Positions 24,901 to 36,610 of a DNA stretch of 57,664 nucleotides are shown one piece after another (the stretch's first letter is position 1; every line of letters starts with the position of its first letter). Source of the stretch: Symbiodinium natans (taxonomy: Eukaryota; Sar; Dinophyceae; Suessiales; Symbiodiniaceae); the NCBI GenBank assembly GCA_905221605.1, contig CAJNDS010000411.1, positions 87,853 to 145,516 of the forward strand, read 5' to 3'. The translations under genes were made by a program, and so were the position numbers. Under the pieces are notes generated by a model. The model was not told the DNA's origin, made no database searches, and saw only the letters and a program-made list of their open reading frames with translations.

Positions 24901-27900
24901 AGATTGGCTCATCAGTGCCACGTTCCTTAGCCTCTCAATTCCGCGGCTTCGGACACAAGAGGTTTTTGGCTCTCAGTGTTCACGCCGACGCTTTTGCTGC
25001 TCCTGCCTCTTGACTAAAGATGTGCAGTGACGGCTTTCCTGTACAACTGTGAATGGGTGTTCCTTTCCAGAAGGAGTTTGGTTGTCTGACACCTTGCTTG
25101 CCAAAAACAAGCTGATGCATCTAAGGTCTTTGGTGGCTGAGCGGCTTATAGGCGCGGCAGTGATTGCCCGATTCATGCTTTAGCCGCCTTAGCCAGTGTG
25201 ACAGACCGTCTGTCGGAGAGAAGGATAGGTGTGATAGACAGTGATTTGCGTTCAGGGCGGTATCTTTTCAAGGACAATCTGCTCTTCCATTCTCTCAATG
25301 TGCAGGTCCCCTGATAGAAGCAAAGTGCCAAGCCCTCAGCTAATGGATGTGGCAGTCGTGGCTTGTACGATTCTACCAGCACCTCGTGTGACTTTCAGGC
25401 GAATATACGGCAGAAACGAACTGGTTGCTTGCGCTTATGTAGGGAACCAAGCTTCTCTCCAGTCCAATGCCTTCACTAAGCGAACTGGATGTCAGGTTCA
25501 GGATGTGTGTCGAGCAAGTTCGCTTCAACACAGCCCTCGCGGCTGGTGCCCCAGCACATCCGCTGTGTCTAGAGCCTGCATTTGCAAATCCCAACCATGG
25601 ACAGACGCACGTTCCCGGAGGTCTTGCTGCTTGCGCTTCTCTCTGGGAAAGGGTTCAGCCCCTTCATTCTGCACCTAGCCGCATGCTGAGTGCACGTCTG
25701 ATGCCACGGGCACCCTAAAAGGCACATCTCAACTTCCTCGGTTTCGTGCAGGCGCAGAGCCTCCTGTTCGCCGTGATCCTTCGACGGCCAACATGTTGTA
25801 CTGAAAATGTCGTCTCGGCCTCAGTGCCAGGAGCAGTTCTCAGTCCATTTTCACGCTGATGGGCTTGTGGAGATTCTGTGTGGCATCCCAGGTTTCGACT
25901 CCGTCTGCATTCCGCCTATACCTCTTCCATGCATCGCAGATTGTGTCGCACACAGGCTCGCGGAGAGATCTGTTAGGTGTGTGCTTGGAGCAAGCCGATC
26001 TGTAGTTCGTGGGTGTTAGGCCCTTAGCCTGTGATTACCTTTGTTCTCATCCTGCTACATCGGGGCGTCGCAATGTCACTTGTCACTCGCCGCGACGCGC
26101 TCCTACACACTAAAAACCCTACACTTGTAAACTGCACTGCATCAGTGCAGCGGAATCGCGTGTCTGCTTCAGTAGGCTCCGGTGCCATCTGGCATTACCG
26201 GCCTGCCCCCGAGTAATGGAGTTGCTGGAGTCTGCTGGAGGGTGTGTTCCGAGATGTGACTGCATGAAATCCAAGACCCCGGCTCGCACATCCTGCTCTC
26301 CTGCTCGGGATGAGGTCGGAAGCTGCGGTGCTGCCTCTGGAAATTGCCGGGGCCCCCAGACAATGAGTGCGGAACTGAAGTATTGTCAATGCTGGAGTTT
26401 CCTGCGCAGGTGCTCTTCTTCACTCACTTGTTCCAGCTACTCCTTCTCGGGGTCCCGGTCGGCGTGTCGGTTTGAACCTCATGGGGCTGCGGCTATGGAG
26501 GGGAACTGCAATAAAACTCTTATGAACTCTGCATGAACCATTGTGAACCTCTCCCGTCCCGGATCGCGAGGCGTCATCTTGGTGCCTTGGGCTTGCCTTG
26601 CTGGTTCTCTTCTCGATGGGCAGAGAGATCACATCGTGGAGCTGACGTGTTTGTGCAGCAAGTGGGTTACTTCTGCGAAGAAGGAACTTCTTGTGGCCAC
26701 ACTTGAGGTCGTTTCCGTAGACTCAGAAGCCAGATGAACTCAAGGCTTCAGAGCCAGCTGCAAGTTTTCTCACGCTGCAGGGGCGTGCTTTCCATCTGGC
26801 ATCGGATGCTTTTCCCTCACATCCCCTGGTCGGCTTCTTAAGGACCTGTTTGCAACACTGATGACTGGGTCTGAGGGAAGGTCCGAGGTGGTTTCCCTGT
26901 GTCTGGAGCGTCGAGGTCGGCTCTTCCGGGCCACCTGGTTGCCATCGTCGTTGGGGTAGCAATGGCAACATCTACCTTCGCGCAAGTCCAGCACTTGGCA
27001 TGCTTCAAGTGCAAGATGATTGGTTGTTGCAAGTTCTTGCAGGCTTCTGCACCCAGCATAGTCCTTCAGAAGAAGCTGAGGTGCACTTTTTCTGGCTATT
27101 TTATGCGCATCACTGGGCAGTGTGCTACATTGGCCAAGGGCTCAGCGTTCAGATTCAAAGACAGGGGTGGGGGCACATCCCATTCTTTTTTGTCGGGAGA
27201 GGTGGCTCTTCGAGCACGGGCATGGAGGTGCTGAAGCAGTTTGTGCTCTCATGGAGTTGCTGGAGCTAACAAATTTGCTTGGCTCGCGAGCGACCTTGCT
27301 GGAACTTTGTGCCAGATGGCGGCAGACAATGATGTCATGGGAAGCATCGTGATGGCTTTCATGGGCATTGCGCTCTTGATGGCTCATGCGCCATGGCAGA
27401 AGCAGAACACAGCAGGATGGGTAATGCCATGCCATACATCAAAGATTGTAAGATTGCTGCGAGTGGCTGTGAGTTGCTGTGAGTTGTGTGCGAGTTCGCT
27501 CGATTGAGGTCTACTTGTTTTGCCTGTGGTCGCTGTGGCTTGGGTCCTTCGACTTACCTTCGGCTCAGATGCGAGAGCTGTGGAGAACGTCTTCGAAGGT
27601 CTGAGAGAAGGTCTCCTGCAAAGCTGAGGCGATTGGAGTCGTCCCGCCGGCCGTCGAAGGCTTGGGATGCAGAGTTGCTCTTTGTGGAAAATGAGGGGGG
27701 GGGGGTGTCCGCTGCTACCAGCGGGGGGGTTAGGCATGTTAGGGCCTTGAGTCTACTTGTGCTTCGGGTGCGTAGGGATACTTGCACGCTTTCATGCCTC
27801 CGCTCGAAGCCTACGTCGGTTCGCTGAAGTTGATAGACGCTGAAGGAAGTTGAAAGCAACTTCGCGTCGATTTTGCTTTCAGAGGCCCGCGTGAGCGCCC

Positions 27901-28785
27901 TCAGCGACCGCGGGAGGAGCAAGGAGGAGCTCGCATGGTCACCCAGTGGGAGAATTGAGAAGAAAGCGAGAGGGTGCAGTGGGGCTGAGGATTGCGGCTG
28001 TTTTTCATGGATTGCATCAAGAGTCGAGGGGTTATTGCAGGTTTGCCTGAAATCTACCAAGCTTTGAATGGTTTTTGTGCTTACGGAGCGGCCTCGAAGT
28101 TCAACATGTGTCAAAAGGTGAATGCCTTCAGACGGTCTGCGAGCCTTACCCTGGACGACCGGCAGCAGAAGAAGGCTATGCTGGTGCGATGCCCAGGGTA
28201 AGGGCCCAGTTGCTCGTGTGTCATATGCGTGTTTTTCGCCTCATGCACATTGCATGGAAAGCATCCGGAACGACATGCTTTTTTTGCAATGTGTGTTGCT
28301 GTGGGGCTCGACAATTGCTCCGGATACAGAGCTCGCTCGATGGGGTTCTTGACTGGCTGACTACATATTCACCGACCTCCTGTATCCTCTTGCTGTAAAT
28401 CAGACGTTTCGTGAGGGAGTCCTTGCCATCCCTTGCCATGGCGTTGCCCCTCACCCTTCCGGGGTTTACGGATCCAGCTGCGGGCGCCCGCCGGATGTTG
28501 GCAGCGCAGGTGGGACGCTTGTTCCTCCGAGATCCTCTTTCTGATTGACCTGACAGGTCTTGAACCGGTGAACTCTGCTTTCAAGTTTTGTTTGGTGAGG
28601 TGGAGCAGCTGAACCAGTGGCAGTGGGATGGCTGCAACAGCTGGAGCGGGGCTGGAGGCGCATGTGGTACACATCTTTTTCTTTTCTAGGTTCCCCCCTC
28701 AGGCAAGCTCGGAGTCTGTTGCTTCGTCAGCTCGCCGACGATCCTCGATTAGTGCTTCAAGATGTTCCCTCCCCCCCCCCTGCAG

Positions 28786-29090
28786 GTCGGCACGAAGACC
28801 GGAACGGAGAAGCTGGAACAATGGCGGAGACAGTCCATTCCGTCCTCGACTGGGCTTTCAGCATCGAGGGCTCCGACTTGGCTTCAGCTTGCCGCGCTGT
28901 GAGAGACAAGTTGCACATCCTGGATGTGGTGCAGGTCGTCCAGGACTTCATAGCTAGCCTGCTGTACGTGACAGTGGCTGCGGAGCCCCAGCCCACGCCA
29001 CAGGGCCAGCATGCAAGCACCAAGCATCAGCTTGCCGAGTTTCTGTATCAGCTGTGTGGGCTGAGCGAGCCATCTGAGCAATCCAGTAGC
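28786..29090 (+). CDS. Candidate exon after a C-rich acceptor
   Basis: A long pyrimidine run ending cctgcag (AG at 28784-28785) precedes an open segment reading GTMAETVHSVLDWAFSIEG, then ACRAVRDKLHILDVVQVVQD, a regular amphipathic helical pattern. An ATG lies at about 28821. The frame stays open to 29294 but quality falls after the Ser run near 29090. No domain recognised. This is the best exon candidate outside the 39-57 kb locus. Confidence 0.35.
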
Positions 29091-29475
29091 AGCGCGAATG
29101 TCCGGGCAGCATTGGTAGAGCCGTGCAAATCTTGTGTCTGTTGCCACATCGCGATTCAAGAAACTATGGGCTTCCTGTGCTTCGTTCACCACTTCGTGAC
29201 GACGTCCAGCACAGCCTCGATGGGCCCAGAGCACCTTCCAAGGCATCGAGTGACCAGGGCAAGTTTTGCAAGTACTAGCAAACGTTGCGACTAGGCTCCA
29301 GCCCGTGGCGGAAGTAGCTTCCCAGATCTGTCTCGTGTGGTGGTAGCTTCCCAGATCTGTCCCTGTATAGGCATATTGAAGAGGGTGTTCTCCTGATGCT
29401 TCACATCGTGGTCAAGCTGTGCTCCAGTGTCCATGACGACTGCTTCCTTGTAGCCCAACGCTTTGATCATCTACA

Positions 29476-29829
29476 ATGGTGGCCACGGTACGAACGGATC
29501 CTTGTTTGAACGTTTCAGTTTTTTCGGAGTGGTACTGTACTACATTTGGTTCTGCGAGGCAGGCGCTAGCTAGGCTTGGTGATCGTGACTTGACGAGGCT
29601 GAGACGGGACTGTCCCGTGACATCATGGCCGCTGACCACATGGGCATCCTTCCAGCAGGCCTGGCTGGACATGGAACAAGCCGTCTTCAAGCTGCAGAAG
29701 AGGGTTGCCCTCTTCCAAATGCAGACAGGGCAGCGGTCGGGGCGGCGGGGACCAAGACATGCTCGGCCGTCTGCTGGCTTCGTCAGCTTTCCTCCGCCGC
29801 TTCCGAAGGTGGAACTGGCTGGCAGCTAG
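29476..29829 (+). CDS. Possible exon, unrecognised
   Basis: A 117-codon open stretch (SEWYCTTFGSARQALARLGD, then FQQAWLDMEQAVFKLQKRVA) with helical, charged character. Same strand as the 28.8 kb candidate and 390 bp downstream, so possibly the same gene. A Pro/Ser-rich end (SFPPPLPKVE) precedes the stop. Confidence 0.25.
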   Translation: MVATVRTDPCLNVSVFSEWYCTTFGSARQALARLGDRDLTRLRRDCPVTSWPLTTWASFQQAWLDMEQAVFKLQKRVALFQMQTGQRSGRRGPRHARPSAGFVSFPPPLPKVELAGS

Positions 29830-30190
29830 CGCGGGGGGTGCGCCATCCCAGCTTTGTGCATGCAGATCGCAGGGTCTCTTTGAGTTTGTCTCGGCGGCCC
29901 TATGGAATCAGCACTGACATGAGCTTGTATGATGAATTCGTTGTGTGTGACAGGGTGCCCGGGCTCACTATGATTAGTCAGCGGCCAGCTGCGTCTTTGT
30001 CCTTTATGATCCTTGTCCTCCAGTCGGTTACAGTAGAATGGACCTGGGACACTTAGTCACAGCGACATGCGCTTTAGTGGCTGGCTCCGCAGCGTGCTGT
30101 ATGAGTCATACTGAACTTATTTTAAGGGGCTGCGCCCATGGGCGGGCAGCGCACGCAGAAGCCCGGGGCGAGCAGTTTCTAAGCATGTTG

Positions 30191-30345
30191 AGGCCCCTAA
30201 ACTCCCTTAAAATCTCTAAGCGTTAAGTTTCTAAGCATTTTCAGGCCCCTAAACTCCCTTCAAATCTCTAAGCGTTTGAGGCTCCGAGACTCCCTTAACG
30301 TTTCTAAGCACTTTATAAGGCCCCTAAACTCCCTTTTTCCTAGCC
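30191..30345. repeat. Degenerate repeats of aggcccctaaactccctt
   Basis: The motif aggcccctaaactccc occurs at about 30191, 30243 and 30318, each followed by an aatctctaagcg-like segment. The next 120 bp carries a second repeat built on ctgatgctcctgatgc (about 30389-30490). Together they form the left shoulder of the G-rich satellite. Confidence 0.7.
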
Positions 30346-30783
30346 CCGGGCTTAGACACGTCGCTTATGCCCGCCCTTTGGGGGGGCATCATGCTCCTGA
30401 TGCTTTTTCGCGGTCCCGCCCCGGGAGCCGCTGATGCTCCTGATGCGCGCCTGGGGGTCCCGGGCTGGACCCGCTGATGCTCATGATGCGCGCCCTCTGG
30501 GGGCCTCCGTGGCGACGCAAAAAACCACGAAAAAAAAACCGTTCACCGGCGGCACGCGGGGGTCGGCGGCACTGGCGTCCGGCCTAATTCTGCTTCGCAG
30601 AAGGCCAGAGGCCAGCAAGGCTATTCCCGGGACGACCCGGGCTAAAAGGTCCGCATTTGCTCGGTCCTTTGGGGACCTCGCGCTGCCCGATTTAATGGCT
30701 ACCGCCAGTGCCGCCGACCCCTCAACCTGATGCTCCGCGCAAACCGGACAAGAACAAGGATGGCAGGGGGTGGGGTGGGGGGT

Positions 30784-30830
<47 letters not shown>

Positions 30831-32132
30831 GGGGGGGGTGGGAGGGAAGGGGGGTGGGGGAGGGGAGGGGGCGGAGGGGGCGGGCATGCACTGGAGCCCT
30901 TTAGAGTCTTTAAAGTCTCAGTCATCTGATCGAGTGGGGAAGGGGTAGGGGAGGAGGATGGAGTGGAATGGTTGGGAAGGGGAAGGGTGGGGTTGGTGGT
31001 GGGAGGGTTAGGGGCGGGGTGGATTGGGGGTACGGTGAGAGGGGGGGCCGGGTGGGAAGGCCGGGCGTGGATTGGCCCTGAAACAGTGGAATGGTTGGGA
31101 AGGGGAAGGGTAGTGGGAGAGGCAGGGGAAGCATGGCGGGCGGAGCGGGCGAAAAGGGGGGAAGGGCGGGAAGGGCGGGAAGGGCGGGAAGGGTGCGTAC
31201 GGTATGGGGGTGGAGGTTGGGGGTTGGGGTGGAGCAGGGGCCATATATAGGAGCTGGAAGGGCGGAGGGCGGAGCGGGCGGAGCGGGCGGAGGGCCCGGG
31301 CATGCACTGGGGCCCTTTAAAGTCAGCTGAGAAGCCACATCCATGGGCCGTTAACCATGAGCCAATGGGGCCAGGAGCCATGGGTTCAGTGGGGGGCGGG
31401 GTGCGTGGGGGGTGGGGGTAGGGGTTGGAAGTGTGGGTGGGTGGGGGTGGGGGTTGGGGGTTGGGGGTGGCAGGATGCGTACGGTATGGGGGTGGGGGTT
31501 GGGGGTTGGGGTGGAGCAGGGGCCATAATAGGACCAGCGTTGGCAGCCATGCAGGTCGAGGGATGAAGAATGTGACCAACACCAATGGGGCCAGGAGCCA
31601 TGGGTCCAGTGGGGGGGCGGGGTGCGTGGGGGGTGGGGGTGGGGGTTGGAAGTGTGGAAAGGGTGGGGTGTGTGGGGGTGGGGGTTGGGGGTGGGGGTGG
31701 AGCCATGACGCCAGGAGCAAGGGGCCCATGACAAGCACGGGCGGCGGGGCAGGGTGCGTGCGGGGTGGGTGGGGGTTGCGGGTGGGGGTGGAGCAGCTCA
31801 AGGGACGAAGAATGGGACCAGGAGCCATGGGTCCATGAAAAGCATGGGCTGGTCGAGCTTTGGATGGGGTGGAGTAGGTGGTAGGGACAATGGGTCTTCA
31901 CTGACGCCGAGCTTGGGATGAAGAATGGGACCAGGAGCCATGGGTCCATGAGAAGCATGGCGGGGTGCGTGGGGGGCTTGGGCAAGGGAAGGAGTATGCG
32001 GGTGGTGGGGGTAGGGCAAGCGGGGGCATGCACTGGGAGGAGCCATGGGTCCATGAGAAGCATGGCGGGGTGCGTGGGGCGCTTGGGCAAGGGAAGGAGC
32101 GGGGGGCGGGGTGCGTGGGTGGTAAGGGTAGG

Positions 32133-32220
32133 GCAGCAAGGCACTGCACAACGAAGCAGACAGCAAGGGCAGCGAGGCACTGCACAACGAAGCAGACAGC
32201 AAGGGCAGCGAGGCACGGGG
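32133..32220 (+). repeat. 36-bp sub-repeat, also at 34.07 and 34.97 kb
   Basis: A unit ggcactgcacaacgaagcag with acagcaagggcagcga occurs about two times here and again at about 34070-34140 and 34973-35045. It is the only A-containing, non-G-rich module in the satellite, and its spread marks block duplication within the array. Confidence 0.8.
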
Positions 32221-35200
32221 TGCGTGGGGGGCTTGGGCAAGGGAAGGAGTATGCGGAGCGGGAAGGGCGGATGGGCGGGGGGCGGGGTGCGTGGGTGGTG
32301 GGGGTAGGGCAAGCGGGCGGGCATGCACTGGGAGGAGCGGCGGGGTGCGTGGTTGGGGGGGAGGGCAAGCGTAGGGCAAGCGGGCGGGCATGCACTGGGG
32401 GCCGGTCGAGCTTTGGATGGGGTGGAGGGTGGTGGCGTGGGTGGTAAGGGCAGGGCAAGCGTTTTTAGGGCAAGCGGTGCGGGCATTGCACTGGGGGCCG
32501 GTCGAGCTTTGGATGGAGTAGGGGGTAGGGGCAGGGCTGGCGAAGGGCAGCAAGGGCAGCAAGGCATCTGCGCAAACGAAGCAGGACAGCAAGGGCAGGT
32601 AGGCGGAGCTGGAAAGGGCGGAGGGCGGAGGGGCAGCGGCGGAAGGGGGCGGGAATTGCACTGGGACCATTTAAAGCAGCTGAGAAAGCGACATCCTGGG
32701 GCCGTGGGACCATGAGCCAAGGGGGCCAGGAGCCATGGGTCCAGTGGGGGGCGGGTGCGTGGGGGGTGGGGGTGGGGGCAGTGGGGGTGGGGTGGGGGTT
32801 GGGGGTGGGGTGGAGCCATGGGGCCAGGAGCCATGGGTCCATGACAAGCGTGGGCGGCGGGGCAGGGTGTGTGCGGGGTGGGGGGGGTTGGGGGTGAGGG
32901 GGCAAGGGAGGGAGTCTGCGGAGCGGGAAGGGTAGAGGTGGTGGGGGCAGGGGCGGAGAAGCCACCTGTTTGGGCCATGGACCATAATGAATGGGGAGCC
33001 ATGGGGCCAGGAGCCATGGGTCATGAGGGGCATGGGTGCGTGAGGGGTAAGGGGTAGGGAGCTGGGTCCATGAGGGGTAGGTCAAGAAAAAGTAGGCGGA
33101 GCTAGAAGGGCGGAGGGCGGAGGGGGCGGAGCGGGCGGAGCGGGCGGAGGGCCCGGGCAGAGCATTGGCAGCCATGCAGGTCGAGGGATGAAGACTGGGG
33201 CCAGGAGCCAATGGGGCCAGGAGCCATGGCTCCAGTGAGGGGGCGGGGTGTGGGGGGTGGGGGTGGGGGTTGGAAGTGTGGAGCCATGGGGCCAGGACCA
33301 CATGACAAGCATGGGCGGTGGGGCAGGGTGCGTGCGGGGTGGGGGTGGGTGGGGGTTGGGGGTGGGAGGGCAAGCGGGCGGAATATGCACTGGGGGCCGG
33401 TCGGATCTTGGATGTTGCATGGGACCAGGAGGCCATGCCGGGGTGCGTGGGGGGCTTGGGCAAGGATAAGGGGGGGGTGGGGGGGGGGTGGATCCATGGG
33501 CCAGGGCCATGGGGTTCATGACAAGCATGGGCGGCGGGGCAGGGTGCGTGCGGGGTGGGGGTGGGGGTTGGGGGTGGGGGTGGAGCAGGGGCCATAAAAA
33601 GGAGGGATGAAGAATGGGACCAGGAGCCATGGGTCCATGAGAAGCATGGCGGGGTGCGTGGGGGGCGAAGGGCGGATGGACGGGGGGCGGGGTGCGTGGG
33701 TGGTGGGGGTAGGGCAAGCGGGCGCCATGCACTGGGGGCCAGTCTACCTTGGGATGAAGAATGGGACCAGGAGCCATGGGTCCATGAGAAGCATGGCGGG
33801 GTGCGTGGGGGGCTTGGGCTCGGGAAGGAGTATGCGCAGCGGGAAGGGCGGATGGGCGGGGGGCGGGGTGCGTGGGTGGGGTAGGGCAAGCGGGCGGGCA
33901 TGCACTGGGAGGAGCCATGGGTCCATGAGAAGCATGGCGGGGTGCGTGGGGGGCTTGGGCAAGGGAAGGAGCGGGGGGCGGGGTGCGTGGAAGCGCGGGC
34001 ATGCACTGGGGGCCGGTCGAGCTTTGGATGGGGTGGAGTAGGTGGTAGGGGCAATGGGTCTGGCGAAGGCAGCAAGGGCAGCAAGGCACTGCACAACGAA
34101 GCAGACAGCAAGGGCAGCGAGGCACTGCGCAACGAAGCGTGGGGGGCTTGGGCAAGGGGGGAAGTATGCGGAGCGGGAAGGGCGGATGGACGGGGGGCGG
34201 GGTGCGTGGGTGGTGGGGGTAGGGCAAGCGGGCGGCCATGCACTGGGGGCCGGTCGAGCTTGGGATGAACTCCTGGTCCATGAGAAGCATGGCGGGGTGC
34301 GTGGGGGGCTTGGGCAAGGGAAGGAGTATGCGGAGCGGGAAGGGCGGATGGGCGGGGGGCGGGGTGCGTGGGTGGTGGGGGTAGGGCAAGCGGATGGGTC
34401 CATAAGAAGCATGGCGGGGTGCGTGGGGGGCTTGGGCAAGGGAAGGAGCGGGGGGCGGGGTGTGTGGGTGGTAAGGGGGGAGCGTAGGGCAAGCGGGCGG
34501 GGCCGGTCGAGCGGGAAGGGTAGAGGTGGTGGGGGTGGGGGCGGAGAAGCCACCTGCTTGGGCCGTGGACCATAATGAATGGGGAGCCATGGGGCGAGGA
34601 GTCATGTGGGTGCGTGGGGGTAGGGGTAGGGAGCTGGGTCCATGAGGGTAGGTCAAGGGGATGGAGAGTGGGAGCATGGGTTAGAGGGGAGTAGGCGGAG
34701 CTAGAAGGGCGGAGGGCGGAGGGGGCGGAGCGGGCGGAGCGGGCGGAGGGCCCGGGCATGCACTGGGGCCCTTTAAAGTCAGCTGAGAAGCCACCTCCGT
34801 GGACCATGAGCCAATGGGGCCAGGAGCCGTGGGTTCAGTGGGGGGCGGGGTGCGTGGGGGGTGGGGGTGGGGGTTGGAAGTGTGGGTGGGTGGGGGTGGG
34901 GGGTGGGGGGTGGGGGGGGGTGCGTACGGTATGGGGGGGGGTTGGGGGTTGGGGGGAGCGGGGCCATATAAGGCACTGCACAACGAAGCAGACAGCAAGG
35001 GCAGCGAGGGACTGCACAACGAAGCAGCAAGGGCAGCGAGGCACGGGGTGCGTGGGGGGCTAATGAATGGGGAGCCATGGGGCCAGGAGCCATGGGTCAT
35101 GAGGGGCATGGGTGCGTGAGGGGCAAGGGGTAGGGAGCTGGGTCCATGAGGGGTAGGTCAAGGGGATGGAGAGTGGGAGCATGGGTCAGAGGGGAGAGGC

Positions 35201-36389
35201 GGAGCTAGAAGGGCGGAGGGCGGAGGGGGCGGAGCGGGCGGCCCGGGCCCTCCTAACAAGCGTGGGCGGCGGGGCAGGGTGTGTGCGGGGTGGGGGTGGA
35301 GTCGGGGCCATAAATAGGAGGGATGAAGAATGGGACCAGAGCCATGGGTCCATGAGAAGCATGGCGGGGTGCGTGGGGGGGGGTGGAGCAGGGGCCATAT
35401 ATAGGCCCAGCATTGGCAGCCATGCAGGTCGAGGGATGAGAGTGGGAGCATGGGCCAGAGGGGGGTAGGCGGAGCTGGAAGAGCGGAGGGCGGAGCGGGC
35501 GGAGGGCCCGGGCTTGCACTGGGGCCCAGTCAGCTGAGAAGCCACACCCATGGGCCGTGGACCATGAGCCAATGGGGCCAGGAGCCATGGGTTCAGTGGG
35601 GGGCGGGCCCATGACAAGCACAGGCGGCGGGGCAGGGTGCGCTGGGGTGGGGGTTGCGGGTGGGGGTGGAGCATGGCGGGGTGCGTGGGGGGCTTGGGCA
35701 AGGGGAATGTATGCGGAGCGGGAAGGGCGGATGGGCGGGGAGCGGGTGCGTGGGTGGTGGGGGTAGGGGCGGAGGGGAGACATGTGGCCAGGAGCCATGG
35801 GTCCATGGCCCTGCAGGTCGAGGGATGAAGAATGGGTGCGTGAGGGGTAAGGGGTAGGGAGCTGGGTCCATGAGGGGTAGGTCAAGGGGATGGAGAGTGG
35901 GAGCATGGGCCAGAGGAAAGTGGGCGGAGCTGGAAGGGCGGAGGGCGGAGCGGGCGGAGGGCCCGGGCATGCACTGCGGCCCTTTAAAGTCAGCTGAAAA
36001 GCCACGGGCCCGGAGCCATGGGTTCAGTGGGGGGCGGGGTGCGTGGGGGGTGGGGGTAGGGGTTGGAAGTGTGGGTGGGTGGGTGGGGGTTGGGGGTTGG
36101 GGGTGGCAGGATGCGTACGGGATGGGGGTGGGGGTTGGGGGTTGGGGTGGAGCAGGGGCCATGTATAGGACCAGCGTTGGCAGCCATGCAGGTCGAGGGA
36201 TGAAGAATGTGACCAACACCAATGGGGCCAGGAGCCATGGGTCCAGTGGGGGGGCGGGGTGCGTGGGTGGTGGGGGTGGGGGTTAGAAGTGTGGAAAGGG
36301 TGGGGTGTTGGGGGTGGGGGTTGGGGGTGGGGGTGGAGCCATGACGCCAGGAGCAAGGGCCCATGACAAGCACGGGCGGCGGGGCAGGG

Positions 36390-36610
36390 CCCATGGGTTC
36401 TGGCCCCACGGCTCCCCTCCGCCCTTACCCCCACCACCCACGCACCCGCTCCCCGCCCATCCGCCCTTCCCGCTCCGCATACATTCCCCTTGCCCAAGCC
36501 CCCCACGCACCCCGCCATGCTTTTCATGGACCCATGGCTCCTGGTCCATTCTTCATCCCTTGAGCTGCTCCACCCCCACCCGCAACCCCCACCCCCACCC
36601 CGCACGCACC
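36390..36610 (-). repeat. Inverted segment inside the satellite
   Basis: Between the normal + motifs ggcggggcaggg (ending 36389) and gggcatgcactg (36611), 221 bp read as the reverse complement of the module seen at about 37668-37880 and 38905-39115. The inverted module includes the reverse of ttgggcaaggggaatgtatg and of gaccaggagccatgggtcca. The ~200 bp that normally follow the module are absent, so an inversion with an adjoining deletion explains the junctions. It is why C-rich sequence appears suddenly on the + strand here. Confidence 0.85.

Larger units (their letters stand above)
19090..28600. other. Mixed unique sequence with scattered open stretches
   Basis: No family is recognised. 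Open stretches of 60-210 codons lie on both strands (for example - strand 22792-23436 and 27554-28114), but none has motifs or convincing boundaries. Only the best two + stretches are listed separately. Confidence 0.35.

Noticed and set aside
29314-29364. Direct repeat gtagcttcccagatctgtc, two copies 29 bp apart
   Set aside because: A simple short duplication with no further structure around it.
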